NCBI GenBank assembly: GCA_030374765.1
Contig: JARGXX010000122.1
Coordinates: forward strand, 36,042-100,041
Direction: 5' to 3'
Length of the DNA: 64,000 nucleotides
Source of the DNA: Agarophyton chilense
Lineage: Eukaryota; Rhodophyta; Florideophyceae; Gracilariales; Gracilariaceae
The translations under genes and the position numbers were made by a program. Positions 41,242 to 51,710 of this stretch are shown here, one piece after another (position 1 is the stretch's first letter; the number at the start of each line of letters is the position of its first letter). The notes under the pieces were generated by a model. The model worked only from the letters and a program-made list of their open reading frames with translations, was not told where the DNA came from and ran no database searches.

Positions 41242-42567
41242 TTAGGAGATGTGGATGGCACAGTTCGGGAATTTTTCAATGCGCCAATTGAGAAAGAGTC
41301 TTGGTGGGCCTAGTCGTCGTATCTTGTATCTGGACCGGAGAGTGTCGTAGAGATCATCTATCATGGACTTGAGTGGAGCAGCCGCTAAGAAGTCATCAAT
41401 GGTCACGCTTATTATGATGGAGCCGTCCGATGTGAGGCGGAGGAAGAGGCAGTTATCGCTGTTAGTTTGAATGTAGCCTTTGCTTTTCAGGAATGATGCT
41501 AATGCCTCGAAGTATATGTGGGAGGCAGGAGGGATACCGCACAGGTTTCCTTTGAGTATCCCAGCTCGGCCCTTGTGTTTGTAGGAACCGTCGAAGCGAG
41601 GGATTTGTCGCACGAATACAGGTGTGGAGTGTTCATATCGTTCGTGGAGGAATGCAGATGATATGTCAAACTGTTCTGGTTAAAGATGGAAAGCGGCAGC
41701 TAGACACATAATGGATCTGGTTGAGGGGCATTCAGCGGTGTAAGTTATGACGCGGTCTGGATCAAAGTGTACATGTGGGAGCATGCGGTCGCCTTGCACG
41801 TTGCATCTTGCTTTGTGTCTTGTTGTATAGCCATCATCCAATCGTTTGTAGCGGTAGTTCATTTTCAGTGGAATGGTCTTGGTTTGTGGTGGTAGTTCAA
41901 GGTTTGGAATCCATTCAGTTGTTTCGTGTTTTTCTAATGTTTCTAGTTCGCCATCATGCGCTGCAGCCCAGTGGTTTGCGTCGGTGTATCGCTTGGCTTG
42001 GTCGGTGGTTTGGGGAGGTGGCGTGTTGGGTGTGATGGTAAGAGGAATCGGTTGCGGGATGGGTGATACTGACATGAAGGCCTGTTTATTCCCTTGTGGC
42101 CGGTGGTAAAGGGCGTCGAGATGGTGGAAGTAGGGGCGGAAGTCGATAGAGCGGAGGTGCGTATATTGGTTGGTGTGGAGGTTGATAGCCAATATACGGG
42201 TCTGTGAGATGTTGTACATGAAACGAGCAGGATCTGTGCGGGCTTCAAATTTGGTTTTCTGTTGATGGTAGTTGGGTGTGGTGCCGAATTGTCCAAATGA
42301 AAACATGCGTGTGATTTTGGGTGTGCTTTTGTGCCAGATTTGGAAAGGTGTCTTTCCTGTGGCGTCATGGAGGGTAATGTTGTATTTATAGACCACATCT
42401 TTCATGGCATCCTCCCAGAATGTCTCGTTGAGTTGGGAGTGGTGGAGTTCTGCTCGGGTTGCTGTCACGATGGTTTGGTTTACTCTTTCAGAGAGCGAAT
42501 TCTCTTGTGGTTTATGGGGAGTGGTGGAGCTGTATTGTATGCCGTGTTGGTTGTACAATGCGTTCAT
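41242..42567 (-). pseudogene. Element D integrase C-terminus and reverse transcriptase
   Basis: One minus frame with a single TAA near 41680. Integrase part: HGIQYSSTTPHKPQENSLSE includes the catalytic Glu; KTPFQIWH follows. RT part: HKARCNVQGD, FDISSAFLHE with the first catalytic Asp, an LCGIP motif, and T-I-D-D in place of Y-V-D-D. Confidence 0.88.
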
Positions 42568-43093
42568 TTCGTTGCTCTGAAATTCTCTGGCGTTGTCCGA
42601 GCGGTAGATGGATGGTAGTTGGCCCTGTTGAGCACTGATGTAGGCGATGGCTATAGGGGGTTGTTTGTTTGACGTAGCTGCGCTCTGGTATGAAGAATAT
42701 GATGAGTAATTTACTTGCGGTGTCCAGGTAGCTTACGTAGTGTGGGTTTCCGTGGCGGGAGCGTGGTTTAAAGGGGCCACATGTATCGCTGCTTATGTAT
42801 AAACCTACTGTGTAGTTGTGGTGTTGGGTTTTGTGTACAAGGGGTTTCTGTTTCGCAGTTGGGCAGGTGGAGCACGTAATAGGAGGGGGCGTATTTCGGA
42901 AGGTTGTGGGTAGTAGGGGGACCGTTTTCGAATTGGCCATACGATGGATCTTGTTGAGGCTCATGTGGTTGAGTGTGACGTGCCAGTGGTAATATGAATG
43001 TGCTGTTGGATTGAGGTCGGGAGCGGGATATGTTGGTGGTATTTGGTTCAGACGCGGGGTGGTAGTTGGTCTTGGGTGTTTCTTGGATGGCAA
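42512..43093 (-). pseudogene. Element D integrase N-terminus
   Basis: Contains WHVTLNHMSLNKIHRMA and CSTC, the HHCC zinc-binding module, then SSDTCGPF with the first catalytic Asp and VSYLDTASK. A frameshift before the second Asp separates it from the downstream frame. Confidence 0.87.
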
Positions 43094-43459
43094 CGCTGGG
43101 GTTTGGAGTAATATGAGCGGGTTTTTGGGGCCGGAATATGGTATGGTTTTTGGTTGTGTGGGGCGCTTGCGCCGTGTGATTGTTCGGGCGCCAGAGGCAT
43201 TGGGGGATTTAATGGTATGCAGAGTATAGGAGTGGTTGTTCTATGAAATGGTGGCGCCTATGAGGGGCAACTGTGGTTTGTGTAAGTTTAGGATAAAACC
43301 TTGGCGTGGAGTGAACACCACTGCGCCGTACTTCCGTGCGGTGTCATGAACGGAGAGAAGGTTGGTATGGGGCGCATTGGTTGCAACGCACGTGACTTGC
43401 AGTGGGTCATGTTTGTTGCTCAGGCGGATCTGAATTGGACCAGCATGGGTGCATGGGGC

Positions 43460-44588
43460 TCAGTGGTTAGCGGCGGTGCGTGTGGAAACGTTTGATATTG
43501 GTGATAATGATTGAGGGGGGGTGTGGATGTGTGTGGGGTGGGCAGCGAAGTCTAATGCGAACATACCTTCGATATCATTTTGTTCGTCGTTGCGTTGAAT
43601 TGGTTGAAGGTCCGGTTCGTGGGGTGCAGGGTTGGCTAGGTAAGCCGCGTATGCCCAGTTTGGAGGCAGAGCGGGGGGCAACGGGTTCAGGTTCGGGTGG
43701 ATGTAGGGGACTTGGACGGGGTGTGGCATCGCTACGACTTGGTTGGCTTGCGGGGCACGTGGCAGGGCTTCGTTCTTGAGAGGTTGTCCTGGCTGGTTGA
43801 ATTTTGGATGGCGTATATCCCTGCACTGTTCATCAGTGTGGCTAGGCGGTACTCGCATGAACTGTTGGTGGAATGTACAGGGCCAGAATGCTGGCTGAGG
43901 TGGCTGGCAACGTGGAGGCATTCGGGGCTGTTAGTATGGTTGAGGTGCAGCTCGGGGTTGTTGGGGAAATTGCACGGTTGTGTAAAGCGTAGATGACAGG
44001 GGGGGGCGATACGGGCGTGCTATACGACCTGAGGCGGTGGAAATGATGCAGGAAATCTTTCACGGTTGGGGGGTTGATAGCAAGGTGTTGTCGTCCGACG
44101 TCAACGGTGCTGGGGTTGTACCGGAGACTGTCTATGAGCAATTCCATGGTAGTGGTTTCGTCCGTGATGTTGGGGAACTTTGAGGCGATCATTCGGGCTC
44201 TTATAGAGTTGTGATTGGATACCTAGTCATCCATAGAAATGTCCGGAGTAAGGTGCAGAGATTCTGCCTCCGATTTCAAGTACTTCTGATCTGCGGCAGT
44301 TTTTGTCTGCAGATGTTGTATTATTGAATCGACTAGGTTGTTTGGGGTGGGGTCACTTCCTATGCTCAGGAGGTTTAGGATGTCTGGTGGAACGGTTCAT
44401 AGGATGGGTGCCCTTAGTGTGTGCTTTCTTTTGTTGTGTGTCTCTAACTGTGCAGGGTCAACGGGAGGGACTGGATTTTGGCGGATGTTATCAGCGGCAT
44501 TAATAGTTGCTGCAGTTGATTCTAGCGCCATTTGACAGTAGAGAGGGTTGTTGCGGTCAAGTTTGGGGACATGATGTTTTGTTTCCAT
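43460..44588 (-). pseudogene. Element D Gag and Gag-protease linker
   Basis: Starts at ATG 44588 (METKHHVPKLDRNN). Homology-like sequence continues through a TGA and one more stop to ITDETTTMELLIDSLRY (44192-43842), then in another frame into a Pro/Gln/His-rich segment (43921-43460). I do not see a clean CCHC knuckle or protease DSGA motif. Confidence 0.65.
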
Positions 44589-44919
44589 GGCTGAGTTATG
44601 AAATTTTGTTATGCGATCTGTAGGGATGTGTCTGTCACTATCGGTGATCAGAGCGTTTTTGTAGAGTTCAAGTATATGACTGTTGTTTGCTTTGAGAAGC
44701 TCACGGCGTTTGAGTCTGTTCGATCGAGCGGTTGAGGATTCCGTTTTAAAAGACTGTTGTGTGGCGCCGTGCTGATTTGGGGAATAGAGAAAAGTGCGTG
44801 GTGACGGTAAATAGTCGCAGGACGTGTTAAGTAAAGGAGGAAGATCGAGAGAAGAAAGGGTGTGATGACGAGAAGAGAAGAAATTGGAGTGGAGTCAGCG
44901 TATCGAGGGTTCCATAATC

Positions 44920-45023
44920 TGTGACGGACAACGGTGGTCGTTCTCTTTACTCTCGGGTGCGACGCCGGTCGGGACAATGTCTAGTGCAGTGTTGTATGTG
45001 TGTGTCGTATGTGTGCAGTCAAG
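44920..45023 (-). repeat. 5' LTR of element D
   Basis: Partner of 40269-40372. On the minus strand it is followed, after five bases, by TGGAACCCTCGATACG, which could be a primer-binding site (TGG complements a tRNA CCA end); the tRNA is not identified. Confidence 0.7.
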
Positions 45024-45072
45024 CACTGAAACAGTAAATTTCTGGTTCTCTGCTATGATATATTTTATATAG

Positions 45073-45541
45073 TCTATATAAGGAGAATTGTCTTCCCAAC
45101 TTTTACATTTCCCCCATCACGTTCACAACCAAGAAAACTACCTTTATTTTTCATCAACATTGTTTAACATCTCTACGCTCATCTTTGACATCTGGACACC
45201 GGTCGCCGAATCAACACAACAGCAAACAAGATCAAAACAGTTTAATACGCGTCAGTAAGACTTTTTGGGACCCTCGACCTCTGGAGCTCCCAACATTCAC
45301 AGAACTACGGATTACATATGCTAAACCTGTCGTAGAACTATAGATTACAACTCATGCAGAAGCCTACCTGTCCGATGATCCAATTCAGCACAAAGTACAT
45401 ACACGATACTATGTCTCAGGTAACACGGCAAGAAATCTCATGCATATTGTCCGCCTCATGCAGGAAGACACGGCCTCCACACTCACCTCTTTTCGTAACT
45501 TATTTATCCTGTCCACTTGTTTGAATGATTTGAAACAAGCA
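45073..45541 (+). other. Unidentified plus-strand reading frame with TATA-like start
   Basis: CTATATAAGG lies at 45073-45082. One frame then reads protein-like from about 45200 to 45541, including LELPTFTELRITYA, HAEAYLSDDP and LTSFRNLFILSTCLND, broken by one TAG near 45341. After 45541 the frame stays open to 46033, but that part is antisense to an RNase H relic and is not real. It may be the 5' part of a gag-like gene cut by the neighbouring relic. I do not recognise the family. Confidence 0.35.
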
Positions 45542-47450
45542 ATCAAATTCAACGGAAATATTACCGGTTGGCAGCACGAGCTGGATTGCTTCAGTCATAG
45601 GGCGGTCTGCCTTAATGGAAGGATCAGTATAGTTACACCTGTAGGGAATCCATATCATGGGGGAAATTTCCTCGGTTTTGAAGTCTTATCGGATGATTTT
45701 GACACCTCCACGACTGGATCGATCAGTCGTATTCCTGCATGTAGAAAGCGTTATGCATACATCTTCGAATTCTACTACAATCCAAAAATCCTTCTTGATA
45801 CCACAAAGAACTTTCATTTCTTTGGTGAAAACCTTCTCTTCGTCTATATTTTAGCCTGTAGCAAGGGTTTCAGCAGATCCGACGGATTTAACTGGGTGTT
45901 TAGAGTTATCACAGGACCAGCTGAGTGTGTGGAAAACTTGATGGATAGACAAGCTCCCAAACAGTACACTTACCAAGAGTCCAGGTTGTCCATTATTAAT
46001 ACTTTTACTGGCATCAGAGAACACAACCAGTGAAATTTCATACTACTTGTCATCTGAAATCTTACGGCACCTAATCAATGGTCCACGTCTATTGAGGTTT
46101 TCCATCACCTTGTTTTTTGACAAAATGTCTCTCACTAGTGGCATAAGATTTTTTGCTGAAGCGAAAAAGAAGCATAAGCACAAAATGGCGAAGCAGAAAT
46201 CCCTAACCACCCAATCTAACAGATGATTGAGTGAGAAGCAGATGCCTAAATCCTATTGAGAAGCTTTTCAAAAATTTTGCGTCTTGGTCTGCTGACCTTA
46301 TACTTTTTGTAGCTTAGCAACTTTTCCTCACCATCTACAGTGATAGTACCGTCATCGTACTGCTGAACAAGAATTCCATGAAATTTCAGTTGTGCTGGTC
46401 TTTTGACAACAGTGCCGAGGTGGTGCTCTTCAGATATTTTCCTGACCACTGCTGACATTTTCTGCCCTGACGATGCGTAAAGAATGTCATCGACCCGCTT
46501 GACAGTCTAGATACATGTTCAGCTGTTGCTGATTCGATAGAACAGCTGTTAAAAGTAGAATAATTGCTGAAACCCTAATCCACGAAGTACGTTGTGGCTA
46601 AGATGCTGCCACTTCGCTCCTGCATATGCAAGTCCGTGTGCGGCGGACAGAAGTAACCAGTAATGGTATTACCTTGTGTTGCATTCTCTCGCTGGGATCA
46701 GGTAGACGTCTCTCTGAGCCTCAGTCTGCAAAAAGGCGCTCTTCTTATCGATTCTCGCTGGTGTCCAATTGAGGATCACTGCAGGGAAAAGCAACATTCG
46801 AATATTCCAACCGGGGCGCGTTTGGCAGAGTCCGTATTAAGCATTTCTCTGTCTCTGTCTTTGCCCTCATGCGAGGCCATGCGGGCTTTCAGTGTAAAGC
46901 GATCATCCTCATACCTTTTCACCTTGTAGATTACATGACGAGACACATTGTTTACATTCGAAGGAACGTTTGAGACAGGGATATCTTTGACAATCCTCTA
47001 TAAAGACTTATCTTCTTTGGCGGACGCATTTTCGGTTGCGTGAGAAGGGGGTCTCTGAGTCTGGTGAATCATGAACTACGTTGCCCTGAAGGCCTCGTAG
47101 TGATTACGAGTGACTTCCTTCAGTACTGCGAAGTTCCTGTCCCGGGAAAAGTTGCACTTCTGCTCCGTTTAGTACCTCTTTCTGCGTGAGATATCCCTGT
47201 AATACTGCTTTTGATCTCACCAATGCACCCTAATCTCGTCTCCAACACTTGAAAATTGCTGTCCGATGGAGCAGTTTTTTTTCTGGAGACTGATGTACTG
47301 AAGTGTGGGTATGTACGGTTTCAGTGTCAGGGTATTCGTCTAGATTGTGCTCCGTCTCCATAATTTCATATACATGGGTTCTGCCCATGCCGTAGATGGC
47401 ATCCTGCACAGCGGAAGCTATGTTGCTGACGGGGCTTAAGACCCGCACAG
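45525..47450 (-). pseudogene. Copia pol relic C, related to element A
   Basis: Minus-strand pieces line up in order with the element A polymerase: 47448-47230 matches the helical segment after the integrase tail (NIASAVQDAI against SIASMIQEAI); 47000-46640 matches RT (HVIYKVK, KARMAS, AFLQTEAQRDVYLIP); about 46640-46480 has AAHGL-AYAGAKWQ and R-V-D-D; 46458-46246 has IxKIxxxxxLGT and VSRPRRK; and 45840-45525 has the RNase H end (LSTCRNTTDRS, IWIPY, TDPSIKADRP). Several stops and frameshifts. Truncated at the repeat starting at 47518. Confidence 0.85.
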
Positions 47451-47517
47451 CAGATTGTAGGGAAAAGGGAAAAACGTCAGGTAAAGATCTTACTGATTCG
47501 TAGTCTCGACAGCAAAT

Positions 47518-47963
47518 TGTAACGCAATGACGGGTGGGTCAGAGTACAGGTATCGACCGGTGGTAGCGTGGTAGAGCGGGTCCTAAGATTCGAATTCTTG
47601 ACGACGGCACTCCCAGTGTACTTGGTGCAATGGGCTGGCGTTTACTGCGTAGTCTTACAGGTTGGAGCTACGGAAACGATGGCTTGAAGACCAATTGGTG
47701 GACCGAATATACCAAAGTGGGTTATTTGGTATCCTAACGGTGCCTATTTTACTCTAAGGGAGAAGCGTCGCTCGAGCCAAGTAAATAGTACTGGCGAGGC
47801 GCTGGGATCTCCCTGATACTGTAATGCTAATCTATAACAATAATTAAAATTAATTAATAATCTCCCTGAGTCGAGCTGAGGTCGGCCAGTCGACGTGGCG
47901 TCTGTAAGATTCCTCAGGGCCCGGTGGCTTACAGAGCTCCACCGTTATCGTCGCTCCTTAACA
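47518..47963 (+). repeat. tRNA-like dispersed repeat, copy 1 (SINE candidate)
   Basis: 446 bp, the same length as 54227-54672 and about 88 percent identical by eye. The first 90 bp contain TGGTAGCGTGG and GATTCGAATTC, which resemble pol III A and B boxes, with a GGTAGAGCG D-arm-like string. The boxes are only about 15 bp apart, less than in a full tRNA. An A/T-rich stretch follows near 47830-47865. Alternative: LTRs of a lost element. Confidence 0.6.
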
Positions 47964-48379
47964 CAAAGAGCACAATATAAGGCAAACCTCAGATGCAGAT
48001 TCATTGCAATGCCCTTTAGGGTTGCTTTCAGCGTGGCTGCTGAAAGCATTTATTAATAGTGCTTGAAGAGGTACTAATGATAGTTCTAGCAAGAGCAATT
48101 ACTAACGAGAGGCAACCGAAAAAACTGCTGATGCCTACCATCGCATTCAAGACAGAAAAGCAGAAACAAAGTCTCATGTCCAGTATCGAGAACAGATGGC
48201 ATATTCATGCCTTTGTATAATATGCACATGACAAAGCAGCACGCACTCCGTTAGCGCTGAAAGAATTTGAATACGTTGGTCATCATAGTGCGCGATGTCG
48301 TGGAGTCGGTCGATACAACAGGGCCCTGTGAGTTGTGACGTGCAAGCGTACGGAAGTCACTTCGATATAGACAAAACAA

Positions 48380-49460
48380 TAGAGCGGTTACGTTGAGTTT
48401 CCGTCTTCTCCAATTCATCCATGTATTCGTAAACCAGAATAGGGACATCCCCGCGTAGACTGTTCAAAGTTATCCAGTCCGTTTCCTCGTCAGAGAATCA
48501 GTGCCATTTTTGAAGTAACTCAATATTCCCTTATCGGCATTTGATATTTTAGAAAACGGTCAATAACCAACAGTTCATTTTCTTGAGAGGCAAGATAGTC
48601 CCTCAATTCTTCAGTGACTTCGAAACTTTTGTTTCGAAAGTATTTCAACCTGCAACCGTGTAACTCTTCCTTATGACCGTCACGTAAAGACTCGAAAAGG
48701 ATTATGTACTCGTTTCGACATTCGAGTACGCAATATGGTCCAACCCACTTGAGTGATTGTTTTTTAGTCCGCTCACGCTGCAGTACACCCCGAATAATGG
48801 AGTAACCCTCGGTAAATATGATTCCGTCCAAGGCGAATTGCAGCTGTCTAATGCGCTATAGTTGACCCTTTTTAATGTCGTTGAGTTCAAGAACTCCCAC
48901 TTTCTCACCAACTTTCCGGTGAATAGCAGTAAGCGGCGAGTCCTGGTTATGATCAGTAAACACCGTCAAAGACAACGGTTATCGAGTCGGTAAATATCGG
49001 ATTGTTCAAAGCATATTGTACAACTGGAAAAATACTGGGGCAACAGCTTTTCGGGAGCTGGTACTCAGAAAGAAGAGCACGAGATACGCTTAGGAGCTCT
49101 GGGCAGACTACTTCAACAATTCCATTTGACCAAGTGCAACATGCCAACGTGGAATGATGAGATGGCTTGGTCCTTTTCTTCAGAACACGAACGACTTCGT
49201 TCTTGAAACGAGAGCCGCCTTTACAGACCCCCTGGTTAGACAGACCAAACGCTGCAAACCTGTTTATCAGAAAAGTTTCTTGCGACTTCAGCTGTGATTT
49301 CGGTCGTGGTTGTGAGCCAAAACTAATCACTGTGATCATTTTTGACTACCAGAACATACAAAAAGCCATCCTCTCCACGTGACATGTAGCAAAAGTCGAA
49401 GTAAAACAATTCATTAGGTTGTAGACATGCAGTTTGTGAGATTAAAGCAACAAACTGGGA
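48380..49460 (-). pseudogene. Gypsy/chromovirus relic G2: integrase and chromodomain remains
   Basis: Minus strand, in order: KPNELFYFDFCYM (first Asp region) near 49430; FAAFGLSNQG and RFKNEV (second Asp region altered); WSNGIVEVV near 49130; ALLSEYQLP and VVQYALNN; then 48831-48520 with LKWVGPYCVLE, RLKYFRNKSF and ENELLVIDRFLKYQ; finally DEETDWI and SLRGDVPILVYEYMDEL of a chromodomain in another frame (48500-48400). Several stops. Same family as G1 but clearly diverged. Confidence 0.82.
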
Positions 49461-51710
49461 AAAGTGATTGATTCGAATCCACATTAAATACGTTTTTCTA
49501 CATGTGCATTACGAAAATGCCGAGAAGTTTTTAAATGCTCACCACATGAAATCTAGGCTTAACTAGAATTCCGAAAACACGGAAACATTGTTCAGCAGGG
49601 CATTTCATTCCCTCATATGAACTATCCGGGTTTAGTAGAGAAACACAACCGTTTCTCAGCTGCCTCAACTCTGAGCACATTCGGAAGCAGCATATTCTAA
49701 GCTGTAATCGGGTGCGAGTCTTCTTTCTCTCTCACCATTTGTGGATTGGACTTGTACCCAGGAGTTCAAATATGTACTTTGAACTTTTTCTTATGCACGG
49801 GGCCCTCTCTTTCTGTATCTTTCGAAAGAACATATCATCTTTAACCGCTGCACCTTTTGAACAGTCGAGATTGAAATTCTGGCAACAAAAAACCTGTTTC
49901 GCTTGGTGATACTTGTTTTCCTTTCCTAGCACACCCCAACATCCTTTTTATCGGTACTCTCAACGCATATTCGAAGGCTAGCGTGAAGACAAAGAAGCGG
50001 AGGAGGCGAATCATGTCTCAGAGCCAAGATCTTTCGAAAGCTCAATACGTGATCCAAGTGAAGTTACATGCCTATTCTTTCCGTTTCAATCTACGCACCT
50101 GATGACCTGCTACCCCGTACAGAGAGGCTATTAGTTGTTCAGAAAAGTCCAACATATAGACGTCTTTTGTTTTAGTGGAAAGGATGGAATGTCGTGCGTA
50201 TCCAATACGGAATTCAGTAGGGCGTACTCTTTTCCGTGTACCCGCCATCAGCATTACACAGAACATTACATAGCAAATCGATCCATCACTACGAATTCAC
50301 GCCATTTGGTTGAATCACTGGACAATGGAATGATACTTTCTAGAGATTCCCATTTCGGAACAAAAATCTGCGGCACGAATTCATTGGAATTCCATACCAC
50401 AGGAAAAAAATTTGCAACTAAAATTGGAGACGAGAGAAATCAATGACTGCACTATCAGCCTACAGGAACAAACGACCCAAAACAATTCACGACACCAAAG
50501 CCCCGTAGAACAGCAGAATTAACATCTCAGATAAATTCCAGACACTCTGAGAAGGCCAGTGAACTTAAATCTGGCGCGAAGTAGTTCGAAATAGAGTAAA
50601 TCAACAAGTTCGACACTTTCTTGAAGTCCTCAATGATGAGATGGTATTAATTTTGACATGTGACTTTGTCTATTTCGAAACTTCTTGCATACTGCTTAAA
50701 AATGTCTCTCTGTTTCATGACAGCAGGTGATAATTAATTCGCTTTCTTGATGAATCGTGTCTATGTTTAAATTAATGAAAATCCGTAGGAAATGTAATAT
50801 TACACTTCCCAAACGGAGCTGAAAGGACACCATGGTCCAAAATAGTTGCTGCTACGCCCACGCTTTGTACTACTCGTCGGTAAACCTCAGACTTGCGCCT
50901 GCAAAACTGTCAACGTCTGTCAGAATTAAGTGGGCTTTGGGAGTTGATGACAACAGAGATCTAAAAAGTAGAAGTCATAATATCAGAACTCAAATGCTAG
51001 GTCTTCTCCTTCCGAGCAGGAGTTCAAACTGCTCTTCAATCAAAGTTTTCCTTCTTTGAGTCGGGCGCTTTCGAGCACTTCATATGTGTCTATCAAGCAC
51101 TAGATTCCGTCTCCCGCCCACTCGGTTCAATGCAGGAAGCGCAATTCCATTTTGGACATATGCGACTTCAGCTTGTTCAAGAATTTCTGTCTCGTGTAAA
51201 AGATCGTCAGGAAAGTGATCAATAACTTCGTTGGCGATGAAATGGCTATCAAACTGCGTATGAGATCTTGAGGCATGCTATGAAGAACTTTGGTGTTCTC
51301 GACGTGTCGCGATTCGCGCTCGTCGCACCTGACGCAAAAGGATGGGCACCAAGAGAAGTTCCCCGCTGTGTCTGATGCCCCCAGACACTTTGACAAACTC
51401 TGGTATTCTTTACTATATAGTAGTCTCTGGTGCTCTAAGACCAGCTCGTCGCTTGCGTTTCTAGATTTTCTATGATGCGTGCGCTGCGTAGGTTTCGCTG
51501 TCGTCCAGCAGCTGTCTACTTCGAGGTCCTATGCAGTCCGAGCGCCCGCATCTCACTCCCGACTGCAGTCCACTTTGGGCTGAAGTTGCGCTATTTCATC
51601 CCAGTTTCGCAGCACTCTGCTTTGGGGTGCACCTACGCATCCCAGATGTGCTCGTGGGTGGTCAACAGTCCTCCTATGACCAAATTTTCGAAAGGAATAT
51701 GGAAGATTGG
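49461..51710. other. Unassigned sequence between gypsy relics
   Basis: About 2.2 kb without a recognisable gene. By position it could hold the RT part of G2, but I found no RT motif. Minus-strand fragments such as NEVIDHFPDDLLHE (near 51220) and PKAHLILTDVDSFAGASLRF (near 50915) look protein-like and may be remnants. Confidence 0.35.

Larger units (their letters stand above)
40269..45023 (-). mobile_element. Degenerate copia element D
   Basis: Bounded by short direct repeats that begin TGTGACGG at 40269 and 44920. On the minus strand the order is Gag, integrase, RT, RNase H, as in Ty1/copia. It is more typical of copia than elements A-C (classic SDNxxEF and ENxxxER integrase motifs). Several frameshifts and stops make it inactive. 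The plus strand is strikingly G/T-rich across it. Confidence 0.88.

Noticed and set aside
45440..46033. 197-codon plus-strand open frame as a single gene
   Set aside because: From 45541 on it is antisense to a clear RNase H relic (LSTCRNTTDRS, TDPSIKADRP on the minus strand).
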